Shown: positions 10,968 to 19,846 of the stretch, piece after piece
Layout of the letters: every line of letters starts with the position of its first letter
How positions within the stretch are numbered: position 1 is the stretch's first letter
DNA from: Pseudomonas fluorescens
GTDB lineage: Bacteria > Pseudomonadota > Gammaproteobacteria > Pseudomonadales > Pseudomonadaceae
Direction of reading: 5' to 3'
DNA length: 64,000 nucleotides
NCBI RefSeq assembly: GCF_001623525.1
Contig: NZ_CP015225.1
Location: 2,976,001 to 3,040,000, forward strand
Notes under the pieces: model-generated
What the model was told of the DNA's origin: nothing
The model's input: the letters and a program-made list of their open reading frames with translations, nothing else
Databases searched by the model: none
Made by a program: the position numbers and the translations under genes

Positions 10968-13427
10968 TCAGCGGAACGTGCCGGGGGCCTTGAATAACAA
11001 CGGCTGCGGCCGGGCCGGCCGACATTGCAACGTGTCACAGGTAAACAATTGCGGGCGTTCGATCACATACCCCTGAGCGTAATCCACCCCTATCTCCAGC
11101 AATGCCTGCTCGATCTGGGCGGTCTCAACAAACTCGGCAATCGTGCGCTTACCCATGACGTGGCCGATGTGATTGATCACTTCGACCATTGCTCGGTTAA
11201 TCGGGTCGTCCAGCATATCCTTTACGAAACTCCCGTCGATCTTCAGGAAGTCTACAGGTAAATGTTTCAGGTAGGCGAATGAAGACATTCCGGCGCAAAA
11301 GTCATCCAGCGAGAAGTAACATCCCAAGCTCTTGAGTTCATTGATAAAGCGGATCGCACTGCCCAAATTCGAAATAGCGCTGGTTTCTGTAATTTCAAAA
11401 CAAATCATTTCCGGCGGAATCGAGTAGGCCACGAACTGTTTACGCAGAAAATCGAGGAACGCCTGGTCTCCAATCGTTGTGCCTGACAGATTGATCGCAC
11501 ACATCGCCATAGGCCCCTGTCGCGAATCATTCAGGCACTGGCGGATGATCTTGAAGACATTCTCCACCACCCAACGGTCCAGGGAGGTCATCAGGCCGTA
11601 GCGTTCCGCCGCGGGAATGAAGCTATCCGGCAGGATCATCCGCCCGGCTTCGTCATGCAGGCGCAACAGGATCTCAATATGCCCGCCGCCATGGTCGCCC
11701 GGGCCCAACGCGGCGATTTCCTGGGCGTAGAGGCAGAAGCGATTTTCCTCCAAAGCCATGTGCAAGCGCTGGACCCAGGCCATTTCGCCAAAACGCAGGG
11801 ACAGCTCCGAGTCGTCGGCATGATAGACCTGGACCCGGTTGCGGCCCTTTTCCTTGGCCATGTAGCAGGCCATGTCGGCAGCCCGCAGGGACGCCTCGAG
11901 GGTCGTCGGCGTCTGGGCGATATGCACCAGGCCGATGCTCACGGTGGTCACGAACGGCCGGCCCTTCCAGACAAAGTGCAGGTTCTGCACGGTCTGGCGC
12001 AGCCCTTCGGCAATCTTTTCCGCCGCTTCCGGCGAACAGTTCTCCAGCAAGATCCCGAACTCATCCCCGCCCAGCCGGGCCAGGGTGTCGTTTTCCCGCA
12101 GCCCCGATTGCAGCAAGGCGCAGATATGGCGCAACAATTCGTCACCCGCTGCATGGCCGCAGGTGTCGTTGACCAGCTTGAACTGATCCAGGTCGAGAAA
12201 CATCAAGGCATGACGCCCGACCTGGCGAGTGAGGTTGTGCAAGGCCTGCTCGAGGCGATACTCGAATTCCCGGCGGTTCGCCAGGCCAGTCAGGGCATCA
12301 TGAGTAGCCTGCCACGACAGGTTGGCGATGTATTGGCGCTCCTGGGTCATGTCATGCAACACCAGCACGGCGCCGCTGACCTTGCCCGCATGACGGATTG
12401 GCGCGCCCACCAGAGTGACCGACACGGTACTGCCATCCAGGCGCTGGATCAGCTTGGAATGTTCGCTGGCACCGCTGAGCCGGCCGCTGAGGATGTGCTC
12501 GATCAGGGTCAGCCCCTCGGTCTGGGCATTGTCATCGAGCAAATTGAACAACGCGGCCAAGGGCAAGCCCGTCGCATGTTCAGCCTTCCAATGGGTCATC
12601 GCTTCGGCAGCGGGGTTCATGTAGGCGATGGCACCTTCGACGTCGGTGGTGATGACCCCGTCGCCAATGGATTGCAGGGTGATCTGCGCCCGCTCTTTCT
12701 CCATCTGCAGCGCGTTGGCGAACACCTGCCGCTGGGCGAGCAATTTATGGGTCCGCAACAACGCCAGGACGATCAGTCCCAGGGCGGTGGCGAAATTGGT
12801 CACCAACAAAAGCTGCAAAATGAAACGCGAGCCCTCGCCCAATGCGTCGCTGAAGGCCTTGGCAGCCGGGGTAACGGAATCGTTGATCGCAAAGATCTGG
12901 GCCTTCCAGCCGCGAATATCCACCTCCGACGCCTGGCCTGCGGTAATGCTGTTGTGCATCTGCCGGGCGACGTTATCCAGCTCGATCAGGTAGCCGTCGC
13001 CCACCGTCCAGAGATCGATGGCTTCTTCCAGGTAACTGAAGTGGCGAAAATTGAGGTACAACCAGATCAAGCTGGAAACGTCATCCGGATGGTTGCCACC
13101 TTGGAGAATCCCGGCCCGTGCAGCTTCGAGATCCGGCGGTTCGCGATCCAGCGCCACGCGCAGTTCATGGCCGCCCTCGGGGACGGCGATGGCTTGCTGG
13201 TATTTGCGGAAAATCGCCTCGTCGCGGCTGTCGGCGTAGAGGTTGAGATAATAGATGGCGTCTTTCTGGCCCTTGGACCAGAGACTCTCCCCCGCCACAT
13301 AGCCGCGAACGGCAGACAGCACGTAAAGGCTGACGCCGCCAAGCAATGCCTGAAATAGCACGACGGCAATAAAGGGCCAGACGATGCCTAGCAGCCGTGG
13401 TGTTCCGAGAGTCTGCTTTTGCTTCAT
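10968..13427 (-). CDS. rbdA: RbdA: membrane PAS-GGDEF-EAL c-di-GMP enzyme
   Basis: In P. aeruginosa RbdA regulates biofilm dispersal as a GTP-activated c-di-GMP phosphodiesterase. 819 residues from the ATG at 13427 (AGGGACCTC upstream), almost exactly the known length. Order: membrane helix about 14-38, periplasmic region, helix about 203-225, PAS about 245-365, GGDEF about 375-535 with intact GGDEF (453-457) and RxxD (444-447), EAL about 555-800. The EAL signature is EILLR (585-589). Catalytic loop-6 reads DDFCAGMSS, with Cys where many EAL proteins have Gly; KIDGSFV is present. The neighbouring ABC, dsbA, trhO and bolA genes match the PA0857-PA0861 order, supporting the name. Confidence 0.88.
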   Translation of the reverse strand: MKQKQTLGTPRLLGIVWPFIAVVLFQALLGGVSLYVLSAVRGYVAGESLWSKGQKDAIYYLNLYADSRDEAIFRKYQQAIAVPEGGHELRVALDREPPDLEAARAGILQGGNHPDDVSSLIWLYLNFRHFSYLEEAIDLWTVGDGYLIELDNVARQMHNSITAGQASEVDIRGWKAQIFAINDSVTPAAKAFSDALGEGSRFILQLLLVTNFATALGLIVLALLRTHKLLAQRQVFANALQMEKERAQITLQSIGDGVITTDVEGAIAYMNPAAEAMTHWKAEHATGLPLAALFNLLDDNAQTEGLTLIEHILSGRLSGASEHSKLIQRLDGSTVSVTLVGAPIRHAGKVSGAVLVLHDMTQERQYIANLSWQATHDALTGLANRREFEYRLEQALHNLTRQVGRHALMFLDLDQFKLVNDTCGHAAGDELLRHICALLQSGLRENDTLARLGGDEFGILLENCSPEAAEKIAEGLRQTVQNLHFVWKGRPFVTTVSIGLVHIAQTPTTLEASLRAADMACYMAKEKGRNRVQVYHADDSELSLRFGEMAWVQRLHMALEENRFCLYAQEIAALGPGDHGGGHIEILLRLHDEAGRMILPDSFIPAAERYGLMTSLDRWVVENVFKIIRQCLNDSRQGPMAMCAINLSGTTIGDQAFLDFLRKQFVAYSIPPEMICFEITETSAISNLGSAIRFINELKSLGCYFSLDDFCAGMSSFAYLKHLPVDFLKIDGSFVKDMLDDPINRAMVEVINHIGHVMGKRTIAEFVETAQIEQALLEIGVDYAQGYVIERPQLFTCDTLQCRPARPQPLLFKAPGTFR

Positions 13428-13487
13428 GAGGTCCCTTGCACAGGTATTGCCAGACGAACACCCGCCAGAATTCCGCTCCTGACTCAA

Positions 13488-13499
13488 TAGCCTAGGCTA
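13488..13499. promoter_or_regulatory. 12-bp palindrome upstream of rbdA
   Basis: TAGCCTAGGCTA is a perfect palindrome about 60 bases before the rbdA start, close to a TTGAAA hexamer on the minus strand. It is a possible operator; no regulator can be named from the sequence. Confidence 0.3.
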
Positions 13500-13617
13500 G
13501 TTTTCAACCTTTCGAATGAATGGATGAACAGATCGACAGACTTTGCGTGGAATTCAGAAAAATCGGCGTGTTTGCCTGCTTTTTTTCCGATACTAAGCGC
13601 AGAAAAGCGCTAGAAAC

Positions 13618-15444
13618 TCAAGGCTGCTGAATCTGTTGCAAATGACCATAGAGTCGCGCGTACAGGCCACCTTCGGCAATCAGCTGCAAATGGTCGCCGT
13701 CTTCGGCGATTTGCCCACCGTCGAACACCAATACCCGATCGGCCTGCTTCACCGCCGAGAGCCGGTGGGCGATGATCAGCGTGGTGCGTGCGCTCAAAAA
13801 ACGCGCCAGTGCCTGGTGAAGGTTGTACTCGGTGGCCGCGTCCAATGCCGAGGTGGCTTCGTCGAGAATCACCACCCGTGGGTCGGCCAATACCATGCGA
13901 GCGATGGCCAGCCGTTGACGCTGTCCGCCCGACAGCCGCACCCCGGAACGCCCAACGACGCTCTCCAGACCCTGGGGCAGCGCCCGTACGGTGGCATCGA
14001 GCTGGGCGATTTCCAGAGCACGCCAGCAGTCGTCGTCACTGCACTCACGGCCCATGGCGAGGTTTGCCCGCACCGTATCGTTGAACAGCGCCGGATGTTG
14101 CAACACCACTGCAACATTCTCCCGGATGGTCTCCAGGCCGATCTCCTGTTGCGTGGCGCCACCGAAACGAATGCTGCCTGACTGTGGCGTGTACAGCCCC
14201 AGTAACAACTGCACCAGGGTGCTCTTGCCACCGCCACTGGCCCCGACGATGGCGACTTTCTCGCCCGGCGAGATGGACAGGTTCAACTGGTTGAGCACCA
14301 GTTCCTCGCCGTAGCCGAAACTCAACCCCTGGATCTCGATGCCCACCGTGTCACGGCCCTTGAACGGATCGACGACGCCCGTGTACTGGGGCTCGTCGGC
14401 CCGGGCCAGCAGTTCATTGATCCGGTTCAAGGCACCGCCGGCGGCGTAAAAGGCGTACTGCAGATTCAACAGCTGCTCGACCGGACCGATCATGAACCAG
14501 AGATAGCTGAACACCGCCAGCATCTGGCCGATGGACAGGTCGGAAAACACCACGGTGAGCATGGCCGCTGCGCGAAAAATATCGATGCCGAACTGGAACA
14601 GCAAACCACTGGCGCGGTTCGAGGCATCGGTTTTCCACTGCGAACTCACGGCGTAATCGCGGACCTCCTTGGCGCGCATCCCCAAGCGGCCAAGAAAATA
14701 CCCCTGGCGGTTACCGGCGCGCACTTCCTGGATGGCATCCAGGGTTTCGGTCAAGGCCTGGGTGAAGCGCGAGGTGCTGTCGTTCTCCAGCTTCTTGAGG
14801 TGCTTGACCCGCTTGCCCAACTGCACCGTGGCGTAGATCACCAACGGATTGAACAGCAGGATCAGCAGCGCCAGCTCCCAGTGCATCCACACCAGGATCC
14901 CGGCGGTGCCCACCAGGGTCAGCATCGCCACCAGGAAACGACTGAGGGTTTCGCCGATGAATTTGTCCAGGGTGTCCAGGTCGGTGACCAGATGGGCCGC
15001 CACGGTACCGCTGCCCAGGCTTTCGTATTCGCCCAGGGAAATTCGCTTGAGACGTTCGATCAAGCGGATGCGAATGCGATAGACGATGTCCTTGGCCAAG
15101 CGGGCGAACAAGCGCGCCTGCACCACGTTGAACAGCAATGCGCCACAGCGCAGGGCCAGGGTTACCAGCAACATCAGTCCAATGTAGCCGGCCGCGCGCT
15201 GCCAGCCCATGGGCAACGCCTGGTTCATGACTTTCAGGGCCGTATCGCCATGCCCCAGCAGGACTTCATCCACCAGCAACGGCAATAGCAACGGGATCGG
15301 TACGCTGCACAGCGTCGCCAGCACGGCCACGCCATTGGCGATCCACAGGGCTTTTTTATGCTTGAGGGCCAGGCGACGGATTTCCGCCCAACTCAACCGG
15401 TCGATGCGCTGCGAGGCCGATGTATCTGGTGGCCGGTCAGGCAC
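13618..15444 (-). CDS. ABC transporter, fused permease and ATPase (MsbA/LmrA type)
   Basis: Half-size ABC exporter expected to work as a homodimer in the inner membrane; the substrate is unknown. 608 residues from a GTG at 15444 with GGAG eight bases upstream. The N-terminal transmembrane domain (about 25-320) is followed by an ATPase with Walker A GASGGGKST, signature LSGGQRQR, Walker B VVILDEATSAL and the switch histidine in LIIAHRLS. The GTG overlaps the end of the upstream dsbA-like gene by 8 bases (GTGCCTGA), implying translational coupling. Together with trhO it forms a compact three-gene unit upstream of rbdA. Confidence 0.9.
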   Translation of the reverse strand: MPDRPPDTSASQRIDRLSWAEIRRLALKHKKALWIANGVAVLATLCSVPIPLLLPLLVDEVLLGHGDTALKVMNQALPMGWQRAAGYIGLMLLVTLALRCGALLFNVVQARLFARLAKDIVYRIRIRLIERLKRISLGEYESLGSGTVAAHLVTDLDTLDKFIGETLSRFLVAMLTLVGTAGILVWMHWELALLILLFNPLVIYATVQLGKRVKHLKKLENDSTSRFTQALTETLDAIQEVRAGNRQGYFLGRLGMRAKEVRDYAVSSQWKTDASNRASGLLFQFGIDIFRAAAMLTVVFSDLSIGQMLAVFSYLWFMIGPVEQLLNLQYAFYAAGGALNRINELLARADEPQYTGVVDPFKGRDTVGIEIQGLSFGYGEELVLNQLNLSISPGEKVAIVGASGGGKSTLVQLLLGLYTPQSGSIRFGGATQQEIGLETIRENVAVVLQHPALFNDTVRANLAMGRECSDDDCWRALEIAQLDATVRALPQGLESVVGRSGVRLSGGQRQRLAIARMVLADPRVVILDEATSALDAATEYNLHQALARFLSARTTLIIAHRLSAVKQADRVLVFDGGQIAEDGDHLQLIAEGGLYARLYGHLQQIQQP

Positions 15445-16072
15445 AGGTCGCGCGCTCCAGCCAGCGGCCAAGCAAAGGCGACAGTTGGCTCAGGGGCTGG
15501 TAACCGTTGGTCAGCAAGGCCAACTGGCCATCGCGCTCGGCCAACAGTGTGGGGAACCCGGCAATGCCCAGGTCCTGTACCCAGGTGAAATCCGCAGCAG
15601 TGGCCGCATGTTGATCGGCGCGATCGAAGGCCGCGGCGAATTCGATGCGTGGCAGCCCGGCCTGTTCGGCCAGCTCCACCAGCACGCTGGCGTGGGTCAC
15701 GTCGCGGCCTTGCACATAAAAAGCCTGCTGGATCAGCTTCACCAACTTCCAGGCCAGGTCCGGAGCCAGGCTGCGGGCCGTGACCAGTGCCCGGCAGGCA
15801 GGCTCGGTGTCGTAGACGAAACCGTCCGGCAACGCGCCTTCAAGCTTGAAGGGCTGGCCGGTGGCCTGGGTAACGGCCTGCCAGTGTTCAAGAATGTAGC
15901 GCCGGGTGGTCGGCTCCAGCGCCGAACCGCTGCCGGTGCGCAAACCACCCACCACCAGGTGCAACTCCACCCCCGCGGCCTGCGCCTGCTCTACCAGCGC
16001 CTCGGCCACCGGCGCAAAACCCCAGCACCAGGAACACATCGGGTCCATCACATAGAGCAGGCGTGACGCCAT
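15437..16072 (-). CDS. DsbA-family (FrnE-like) thiol oxidoreductase
   Basis: Thioredoxin-fold protein with the CxxC active site CSWC (Cys13, Cys16) in MDPMCSWCWGF, typical of the DsbA/2-hydroxychromene isomerase-like FrnE group. 211 residues. There is no signal peptide, so it is expected in the cytoplasm, unlike periplasmic DsbA. The cis-proline region is in GIAGFPTLL near residue 170. It starts three bases after trhO ends and overlaps the following ABC gene by 8 bases. The substrate is unknown. Confidence 0.87.
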   Translation of the reverse strand: MASRLLYVMDPMCSWCWGFAPVAEALVEQAQAAGVELHLVVGGLRTGSGSALEPTTRRYILEHWQAVTQATGQPFKLEGALPDGFVYDTEPACRALVTARSLAPDLAWKLVKLIQQAFYVQGRDVTHASVLVELAEQAGLPRIEFAAAFDRADQHAATAADFTWVQDLGIAGFPTLLAERDGQLALLTNGYQPLSQLSPLLGRWLERATCA

Positions 16073-16075
16073 GGT

Positions 16076-17017
16076 TCAAGCCTCGGAAGATGATTGCTTG
16101 TAGTTGTAGCCGATCGGGTGCGGCATGTTGCGAGCCTTGGCCAACTCGATCTGCTTTTGCCGGTCGATGGCACTGCGACGGGTCTTCTCGCTCAGTTTGT
16201 CCCAGCAGTGCGGGCAACTGATGCCAGGCACATAGTGCTCCGAAGCGCGGTCTTCTACGCTTACCGGAGTACGACAAGCGTGACATTGATCGTAGTCCCC
16301 TTCGCTGAGGTCGTGACGGACGGTTACGCGGTTGTCGAACACGAAGCAGTCGCCGCGCCACTTGGTTTCTTCCTGAGGGACCTCTTCGAGGTATTTCAGG
16401 ATGCCACCCTTGAGGTGATAGACCTCGTCGAAACCCTGGCCAAGCATGTAGCTGGAGGCTTTTTCACAACGAATGCCGCCGGTGCAGAACATCGCGACTT
16501 TCTTGTGCCTGGCCGGGTCGAAGTTGGCCTTGATGTATTCAGGGAATTCGCGAAAGCTGGTGGTCTTGGGGTCGATGGCGCCCTCGAAGGTGCCAATGGA
16601 CACTTCGTAATCGTTACGGGTGTCGATCAACAACACTTCCGGATCGCTGATCAGCGCGTTCCAGTCCTGTGGTTCGACATAGGTGCCGACCTGCTTGTTA
16701 GGATCCACGCCTTCGACGCCGAGGGTGACGATTTCTTTTTTGAGCTTGACCTTGGTGCGGTAGAACGGCTGTTCATCGCAATACGACTCTTTATGGTCGA
16801 TGTCGATCATGCGCGGATCATTCTTGAGCCAGGCCAGCAGGCCATCGATGCCTTCGCGAGTGCCGGAAACCGTGCCGTTGATGCCTTCTTCGGCGATCAG
16901 CAACGTGCCTTTGATGCCGTTGTCGAGCATGGCCTTGAGCAAGGGCTCACGCAGCTCGACGTAATCTTCAAGGGTGACGAACTTATACAGTGCCGCCACG
17001 ACAATGGGTTGTGCCAT
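16076..17017 (-). CDS. trhO: tRNA uridine(34) hydroxylase TrhO (rhodanese family)
   Basis: Oxygen-dependent hydroxylase making 5-hydroxyuridine at tRNA wobble position 34 (formerly YceA). 313 residues. An N-terminal acylphosphatase-like segment with [11 protein letters not shown] precedes the rhodanese domain, whose active loop is CTGGIR (Cys178). A C-terminal cysteine cluster, CHACRTPV...GISCPHCW, could bind metal. The gene leads the trhO-dsbA-ABC unit and is separated from bolA upstream by a terminator and a REPIN. Confidence 0.93.
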   Translation of the reverse strand: MAQPIVVAALYKFVTLEDYVELREPLLKAMLDNGIKGTLLIAEEGINGTVSGTREGIDGLLAWLKNDPRMIDIDHKESYCDEQPFYRTKVKLKKEIVTLGVEGVDPNKQVGTYVEPQDWNALISDPEVLLIDTRNDYEVSIGTFEGAIDPKTTSFREFPEYIKANFDPARHKKVAMFCTGGIRCEKASSYMLGQGFDEVYHLKGGILKYLEEVPQEETKWRGDCFVFDNRVTVRHDLSEGDYDQCHACRTPVSVEDRASEHYVPGISCPHCWDKLSEKTRRSAIDRQKQIELAKARNMPHPIGYNYKQSSSEA

Positions 17018-17070
17018 GGGTGTTTCTCCAGGTGGCTACCCTCGTAAAGGGTGAACCGGATACGAAAAAA

Positions 17071-17094
17071 AACGCGCCGGGTAAGCGGCGCGTT
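17071..17094 (-). terminator. Intrinsic terminator between bolA and trhO
   Basis: Nine-bp stem AACGCGCCG / CGGCGCGTT with a six-base loop. On the minus strand it runs into eight T residues (the A-run at 17064-17071). It terminates the DUF2059-bolA transcript coming from the right. Confidence 0.85.
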
Positions 17095-17154
17095 GCGGAT
17101 TCTAGCAAAAACACGGTGGCTTTAGGAGCTGCACGCGCCTGTGAGCCGGACCAT

Positions 17155-17256
17155 TGTGGCGAGGGAGCTTGCTCCCGCTCGGCGGCGAAGCCGTCGTCTG
17201 GATCAGTTTCCAGGGGACCGCTTCGCGGTCCAGCGGGAGCAAGCTCCCTCGCCACA
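17155..17256. repeat. REPIN (family A) between bolA and trhO
   Basis: Inverted TGTGGCGAGGGAGCTTGCTC arms around a centre carrying two GC-rich sub-palindromes (GGCGAAGCCG and GACCGCTTCGCGGTC). Confidence 0.9.
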
Positions 17257-17285
17257 ACAAGCATCCGCGCGACAAACAACCACTT

Positions 17286-17585
17286 TCAGTGCTTGCTGCC
17301 GCCGGCACAGGTTGGCGAAGCCGGGGCCGCGTCGATCTGGGCCCATTCTTCGGGGGTGTAGGTGTGCAGCGCCAACGCATGGAATTCGCCCATCAGCTCG
17401 CCCAGCGTGCCGTAGACCTTCTGGTGACGCTTGACACGATTGAGCCCTTCGAACTGCTGGCTGACCACCACGGCCTTGAAGTGGGTCTGCAGGCCACGGC
17501 TGTGCATGTGGCTTTCATCCAGCACTTGCAAGTGCTCGGGCTGCAAGAGCCCGAGTGTCGATTCGATGCGTTGTTGCATGCTCAT
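17286..17585 (-). CDS. BolA-family protein
   Basis: Small BolA-fold protein; the family partners with monothiol glutaredoxins in iron-sulfur handling and affects envelope and biofilm genes. 99 residues. Visible are the N-terminal MQQRIESTL, the LDESHMHSRG strand, HFKAVVVSQQFEGLNRVKRHQKVYGTL with the conserved RH pair, and LHTYTPEEW. A short tail rich in A, P, C, G and S (ASPTCAGGSKH) follows. It starts 12 bases after the DUF2059 gene and is followed by a REPIN and a terminator. Confidence 0.88.
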   Translation of the reverse strand: MSMQQRIESTLGLLQPEHLQVLDESHMHSRGLQTHFKAVVVSQQFEGLNRVKRHQKVYGTLGELMGEFHALALHTYTPEEWAQIDAAPASPTCAGGSKH

Positions 17586-17597
17586 ACCAGGCTCCGC

Positions 17598-18116
17598 TTA
17601 CGGCTTTTTCTTGGCAGGGGCGGCTTTTGGCTCGAGCTCGGCCGTCATGTCCGCCAGCAGCTTGTTGACCACCGGCACCGCGCTTTCAAGCTTGGCCTGG
17701 GTCAGTTGGGCTGATTGCTGGGTCAGTTGCGGCATTTTTTCCAGGACTTTCTTGCCCAGTGGCGATTGATAGAAAGCGACCAGGTCCTTGAGCTCCGATT
17801 CGCTGAAGTTGCTGGTGTAGAGCTTGACCATGTCCGGCTTGAGCTTGTTCCAGCCGATAGCTTGGTCCAACGCGGCATTGGCCTTGGCCTGGTAGGTTTC
17901 CAGGGTGGCTTTTTTCGACTCAGGGGCCTTGGTCTGTTCAAAGCGCTGGGCAAACATCTGCTGCACTTGCATGTATACCGGAGTGCCCAGTTTGTCAGCG
18001 TGCGCCAGGGTCAGGAACGCTTCGGCGCTGGCGTTGTGGCTGGCGGTATCGGCGAAAACAGGGCCGCTGGCACACACCAGAGCAACTGCGGTACAGATGG
18101 CACGAAGACGGGTCAT
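17598..18116 (-). CDS. Exported DUF2059-family protein
   Basis: A signal peptide (MTRLRAICTAVALVCASGPVFA, cleavage likely after FADT) is followed by an alpha-helical periplasmic domain containing the DUF2059 signature region MVKLYTSNFSESELKDLVAFYQSPLGKKVLEKMP. 172 residues, with a lysine/proline-rich end. Function unknown. It is the first gene of a two-gene unit with bolA, an arrangement conserved in pseudomonads. Confidence 0.85.
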   Translation of the reverse strand: MTRLRAICTAVALVCASGPVFADTASHNASAEAFLTLAHADKLGTPVYMQVQQMFAQRFEQTKAPESKKATLETYQAKANAALDQAIGWNKLKPDMVKLYTSNFSESELKDLVAFYQSPLGKKVLEKMPQLTQQSAQLTQAKLESAVPVVNKLLADMTAELEPKAAPAKKKP

Positions 18117-18318
18117 CGAGTTTCCTTTGATTACAGGCGAGGTAAAACCCCAAGGGCGACCATTCTGCGCCTAAAAAACGCTGGGCCTCAACCCCGATGC
18201 TTGCCGGGTCCGATTGACGGGCCGAACCCACCGCTCCTGGATTGAAGGATGATTGAGGGAACCGGTGCCGCCCATCTGGGCCTAAACTGCGCATTCAGCC
18301 CTTAAGGAGTTTGACCCG

Positions 18319-19713
18319 ATGAGCCGTATCGAAACCGACAGCCTTGGCCAGGTTGAAGTCCCGGACGACGCCTACTGGGGCGCCCAGACGCAGCGTTCCA
18401 TGATCAACTTCGCCATTGGCAACGAACGCATGCCACTGTCGGTGTTGCACGCCTTGGCACTGATCAAGAAAGCCGCCGCACGGGTCAATGATCGCAATGG
18501 CGACCTCCCCGCCGACATCGCCCGCCTGATCGAACAGGCCGCCGACGAAGTGCTGGCCGGCCAGCATGACGACCAGTTCCCGCTGGTGGTCTGGCAGACC
18601 GGCAGCGGCACCCAGAGCAACATGAACGTCAACGAGGTGATCGCCGGGCGCGCCAACGAACTGGCCGGCAACCCCCGCGGTGGCAAGAGCCCCGTGCACC
18701 CCAACGACCACGTCAACCGCTCGCAGAGCTCCAACGACTGCTTCCCCACCGCGATGCACATTGCCGCTGCCCAGGCCGTCCACCAGCAATTGTTCCCGGC
18801 CATCAGTGAGCTGTCCGGCGGCCTGGCGGAACTGGCGGCGCGCCACATGAAACTGGTCAAGACTGGCCGTACCCACATGATGGATGCCACGCCAATCACC
18901 TTTGGCCAGGAACTGTCGGCGTTCATTGCTCAACTCGATTACGCCGAACGAGCGATCCGCGCCGCGCTACCGGCGGTCTGCGAACTGGCCCAAGGCGGCA
19001 CGGCGGTCGGCACCGGGCTCAATTCGCCCCATGGTTTCGGCGAAGCGATTGCCGCTGAACTGGCGGCGCTGTCGGGCCTGCCGTTCGTCACCGCGCCGAA
19101 CAAGTTTGCCGCGCTGGCCGGCCATGAACCCTTGACCGCCTTGTCCGGCGCCCTGAAAACCCTCGCCGTGACCCTGATGAAAATCGCCAACGACCTGCGC
19201 CTGCTGGGTTCCGGGCCGCGGGCGGGGTTTGCCGAAGTGAAATTGCCGGCCAACGAACCGGGCAGTTCCATCATGCCCGGCAAGGTCAACCCGACCCAGT
19301 GCGAAGCCTTGTCGATGCTGGCCTGCCAGGTCATGGGCAACGACGTGACCATCGGCTTTGCCGCCAGTCAGGGGCATTTGCAGTTGAACGTGTTCAAACC
19401 GGTGATCATCCACAACCTGCTGCAATCGATCCGGCTGCTGGCCGATGGCTGCAGCAACTTCCAGCAGCACTGCATCGCCGGGCTCGAGCCGGATGCCGAG
19501 CAGATGGCCGCGCACCTGGAACGCGGGTTGATGCTGGTGACCGCACTGAACCCGCACATCGGCTACGACAAGTCAGCGGAAATCGCCAAGAAAGCCTACG
19601 GCGAAGGGCTGACCTTGCGTGAAGCGGCGCTGCAACTGGGGTACCTGACCGATGAAGAGTTCGATGCCTGGGTGCGACCGGAGAATATGCTGGAGGCGGG
19701 TAGCCAGGGCTGA
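18319..19713 (+). CDS. fumC: Fumarate hydratase class II FumC
   Basis: Iron-independent fumarase that interconverts fumarate and malate in the TCA cycle. 464 residues. Visible are [28 protein letters not shown], the catalytic region [12 protein letters not shown] with its histidine, and the mobile loop [15 protein letters not shown] with the catalytic serine (about residue 317). An AAGGAG SD lies nine bases upstream. The neighbourhood (DUF2059-bolA-trhO) matches the second fumC locus of pseudomonads rather than the sodA-linked copy, so a paralogue is likely elsewhere. Confidence 0.96.
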   Translation: MSRIETDSLGQVEVPDDAYWGAQTQRSMINFAIGNERMPLSVLHALALIKKAAARVNDRNGDLPADIARLIEQAADEVLAGQHDDQFPLVVWQTGSGTQSNMNVNEVIAGRANELAGNPRGGKSPVHPNDHVNRSQSSNDCFPTAMHIAAAQAVHQQLFPAISELSGGLAELAARHMKLVKTGRTHMMDATPITFGQELSAFIAQLDYAERAIRAALPAVCELAQGGTAVGTGLNSPHGFGEAIAAELAALSGLPFVTAPNKFAALAGHEPLTALSGALKTLAVTLMKIANDLRLLGSGPRAGFAEVKLPANEPGSSIMPGKVNPTQCEALSMLACQVMGNDVTIGFAASQGHLQLNVFKPVIIHNLLQSIRLLADGCSNFQQHCIAGLEPDAEQMAAHLERGLMLVTALNPHIGYDKSAEIAKKAYGEGLTLREAALQLGYLTDEEFDAWVRPENMLEAGSQG

Positions 19714-19739
19714 AGATTTGCGGTGACCGATAACCTGTC

Positions 19740-19831
19740 TTCGCGAGCAAGCCCGCTCCCACAATGGATTGGGGTCGGATACACAACCTGTGTCCGATGA
19801 GATCGAATGTGGGAGCGGGCTTGCTCGCGAA
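19740..19831. repeat. REP pair (family B variant) between fumC and the DMT gene
   Basis: TTCGCGAGCAAGCCCGCTCC at 19740 and its exact inverted partner ending at 19831, lying between two convergent genes. The C/G change in the stem (GCCCGC for GCTCGC) is compensated in the partner, so the foldback is preserved. Confidence 0.88.
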
Positions 19832-19846
19832 GAACGATAACGCGGT

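Noticed and set aside
11655..13358. 567-residue plus-strand open frame over rbdA
   Set aside because: Antisense shadow; rbdA has clear PAS, GGDEF and EAL domains on the minus strand.
17018..17285. Open frames of about 90-120 residues across the bolA-trhO gap
   Set aside because: They consist of translated REP sequence (for example ARELAPA, SLLPL) that recurs at many REP loci, so they are not genes.
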